64,000 nt of DNA, taken from contig OZ253494.1 of the NCBI GenBank assembly GCA_965262015.1, positions 1,302,001 to 1,366,000 of the forward strand, read 5' to 3'. The notes beneath the pieces were generated by a model that saw only the letters and a program-made list of their open reading frames with translations, did not search any database and was not told where the DNA came from. This DNA is from G965262015 sp965262015 (GTDB taxonomy: Bacteria; Spirochaetota; Leptospiria; Turneriellales; CBDBES01). Position numbers and translations under genes: made by a program. This document shows, piece by piece, positions 63,793 through 64,000 of the stretch. Numbering within the stretch: position 1 is the first letter of the stretch; the number at the start of each line of letters is the position of its first letter.

Positions 63793-64000
63793 ATGACTAT
63801 ACGGCCTATATATGCTAAGAAAGTTAAGCAATTAGCTAAGCAGGGTATTCCACAGCCTGACTTAGAAGTGCGTATTGCTCTGTCTCATATACTCCAAATT
63901 GAGCCGTTCCAAGTATATACCTTGGAAAGACACATTACATTTTATGAATGGGTTAAAATTTGGTATTGGTTTTACCGCAAGAAAAGAGGTGTTCCTACTG
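63793..64000 (+). CDS. prmC: Peptide chain release factor N5-glutamine methyltransferase, N-terminal part
   Basis: The gene starts at ATG 63793 after a GAGG site and runs off the window. The 69 visible residues match the N-terminal domain of PrmC: KQLAKQGIPQPDLEVRIAL, SHILQIEPFQVYTLER and FYRKKRGVPT, the last matching the RRxxGxP end of that domain. PrmC methylates the GGQ glutamine of RF1/RF2. The SAM-binding half is outside the window, so the call rests on the helical domain. Confidence 0.7.
   Translation, partial: MTIRPIYAKKVKQLAKQGIPQPDLEVRIALSHILQIEPFQVYTLERHITFYEWVKIWYWFYRKKRGVPT

Overview
The window is about two-thirds A+T and most likely comes from a spirochaete (Spirochaetota). The best evidence is the flagellar block flgN-like, flgK, flgL, fliW, csrA (48278..52855). 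It is supported by many lipoprotein-type signal sequences, an outer-membrane receptor remnant, and a NHL-repeat lipoprotein and metzincin lipoprotein of a kind familiar in Leptospira-like genomes. This placement is inferred from gene content; no rRNA is present.

Layout. 1..1800: end of a DUF4856-like protein, then decayed repeat and IS sequence. 1799..3035: yebC and ruvC. 3030..6848 (minus): pyrD, a class A penicillin-binding protein and rpmG (L33). 7220: tRNA-Asn, then a PAP2 membrane protein. 8287..14585 (minus): one tight operon lolA-like, rodZ-like, rimO, pgsA, pgpA, a Fis-type regulator and thrB, joining envelope and phospholipid synthesis with ribosome modification. 15052..16405: NHL-repeat lipoprotein interrupted by a 12-C tract, so probably phase variable. 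16938..18874: amtB, glnK and an overlapping small lipoprotein. 19228..21988: metzincin lipoprotein, riboflavin synthase, polysaccharide deacetylase. 22028..26992 (minus): thioesterase, membrane sensor-like protein, tatC, tatA, purple-acid-type phosphatase lipoprotein. 28066..32362: phasin-like protein, transketolase N-half, acyl-CoA dehydrogenase, a secreted protein and pabB. 32359..39537 (minus): pyrF, gpmI, an unknown membrane protein, two methyltransferases, an M23 peptidase and a DUF6580-like membrane protein. 39643..45299 (minus): type III restriction-modification genes and a sigma-like protein. 45379..48134: dapF, glyQ, a VanY-like peptidase and a CAU tRNA. 48278..53795: flagellar hook-junction genes with the CsrA-FliW switch, then metF. 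53818..59036: a TPR/propeller protein, Ccr, an M14 peptidase and folD. From 59040 to 63700 the DNA is decaying: IS30 and IS481 relics, a beheaded TonB-dependent receptor, a tonB with an internal stop, a coiled-coil pseudogene and a broken GLUG-repeat surface protein. The start of prmC closes the window.

The most notable observations are the C12 tract that separates a lipoprotein signal from a complete six-blade NHL propeller; the type III Res protein whose C-terminal nuclease motif has lost expected catalytic residues; the joint decay of tonB and a TonB-dependent receptor; a family of solitary IS30-type ends scattered in intergenic DNA; and a PII protein without the usual uridylylation tyrosine. 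No single locus is clearly a wholly new system.
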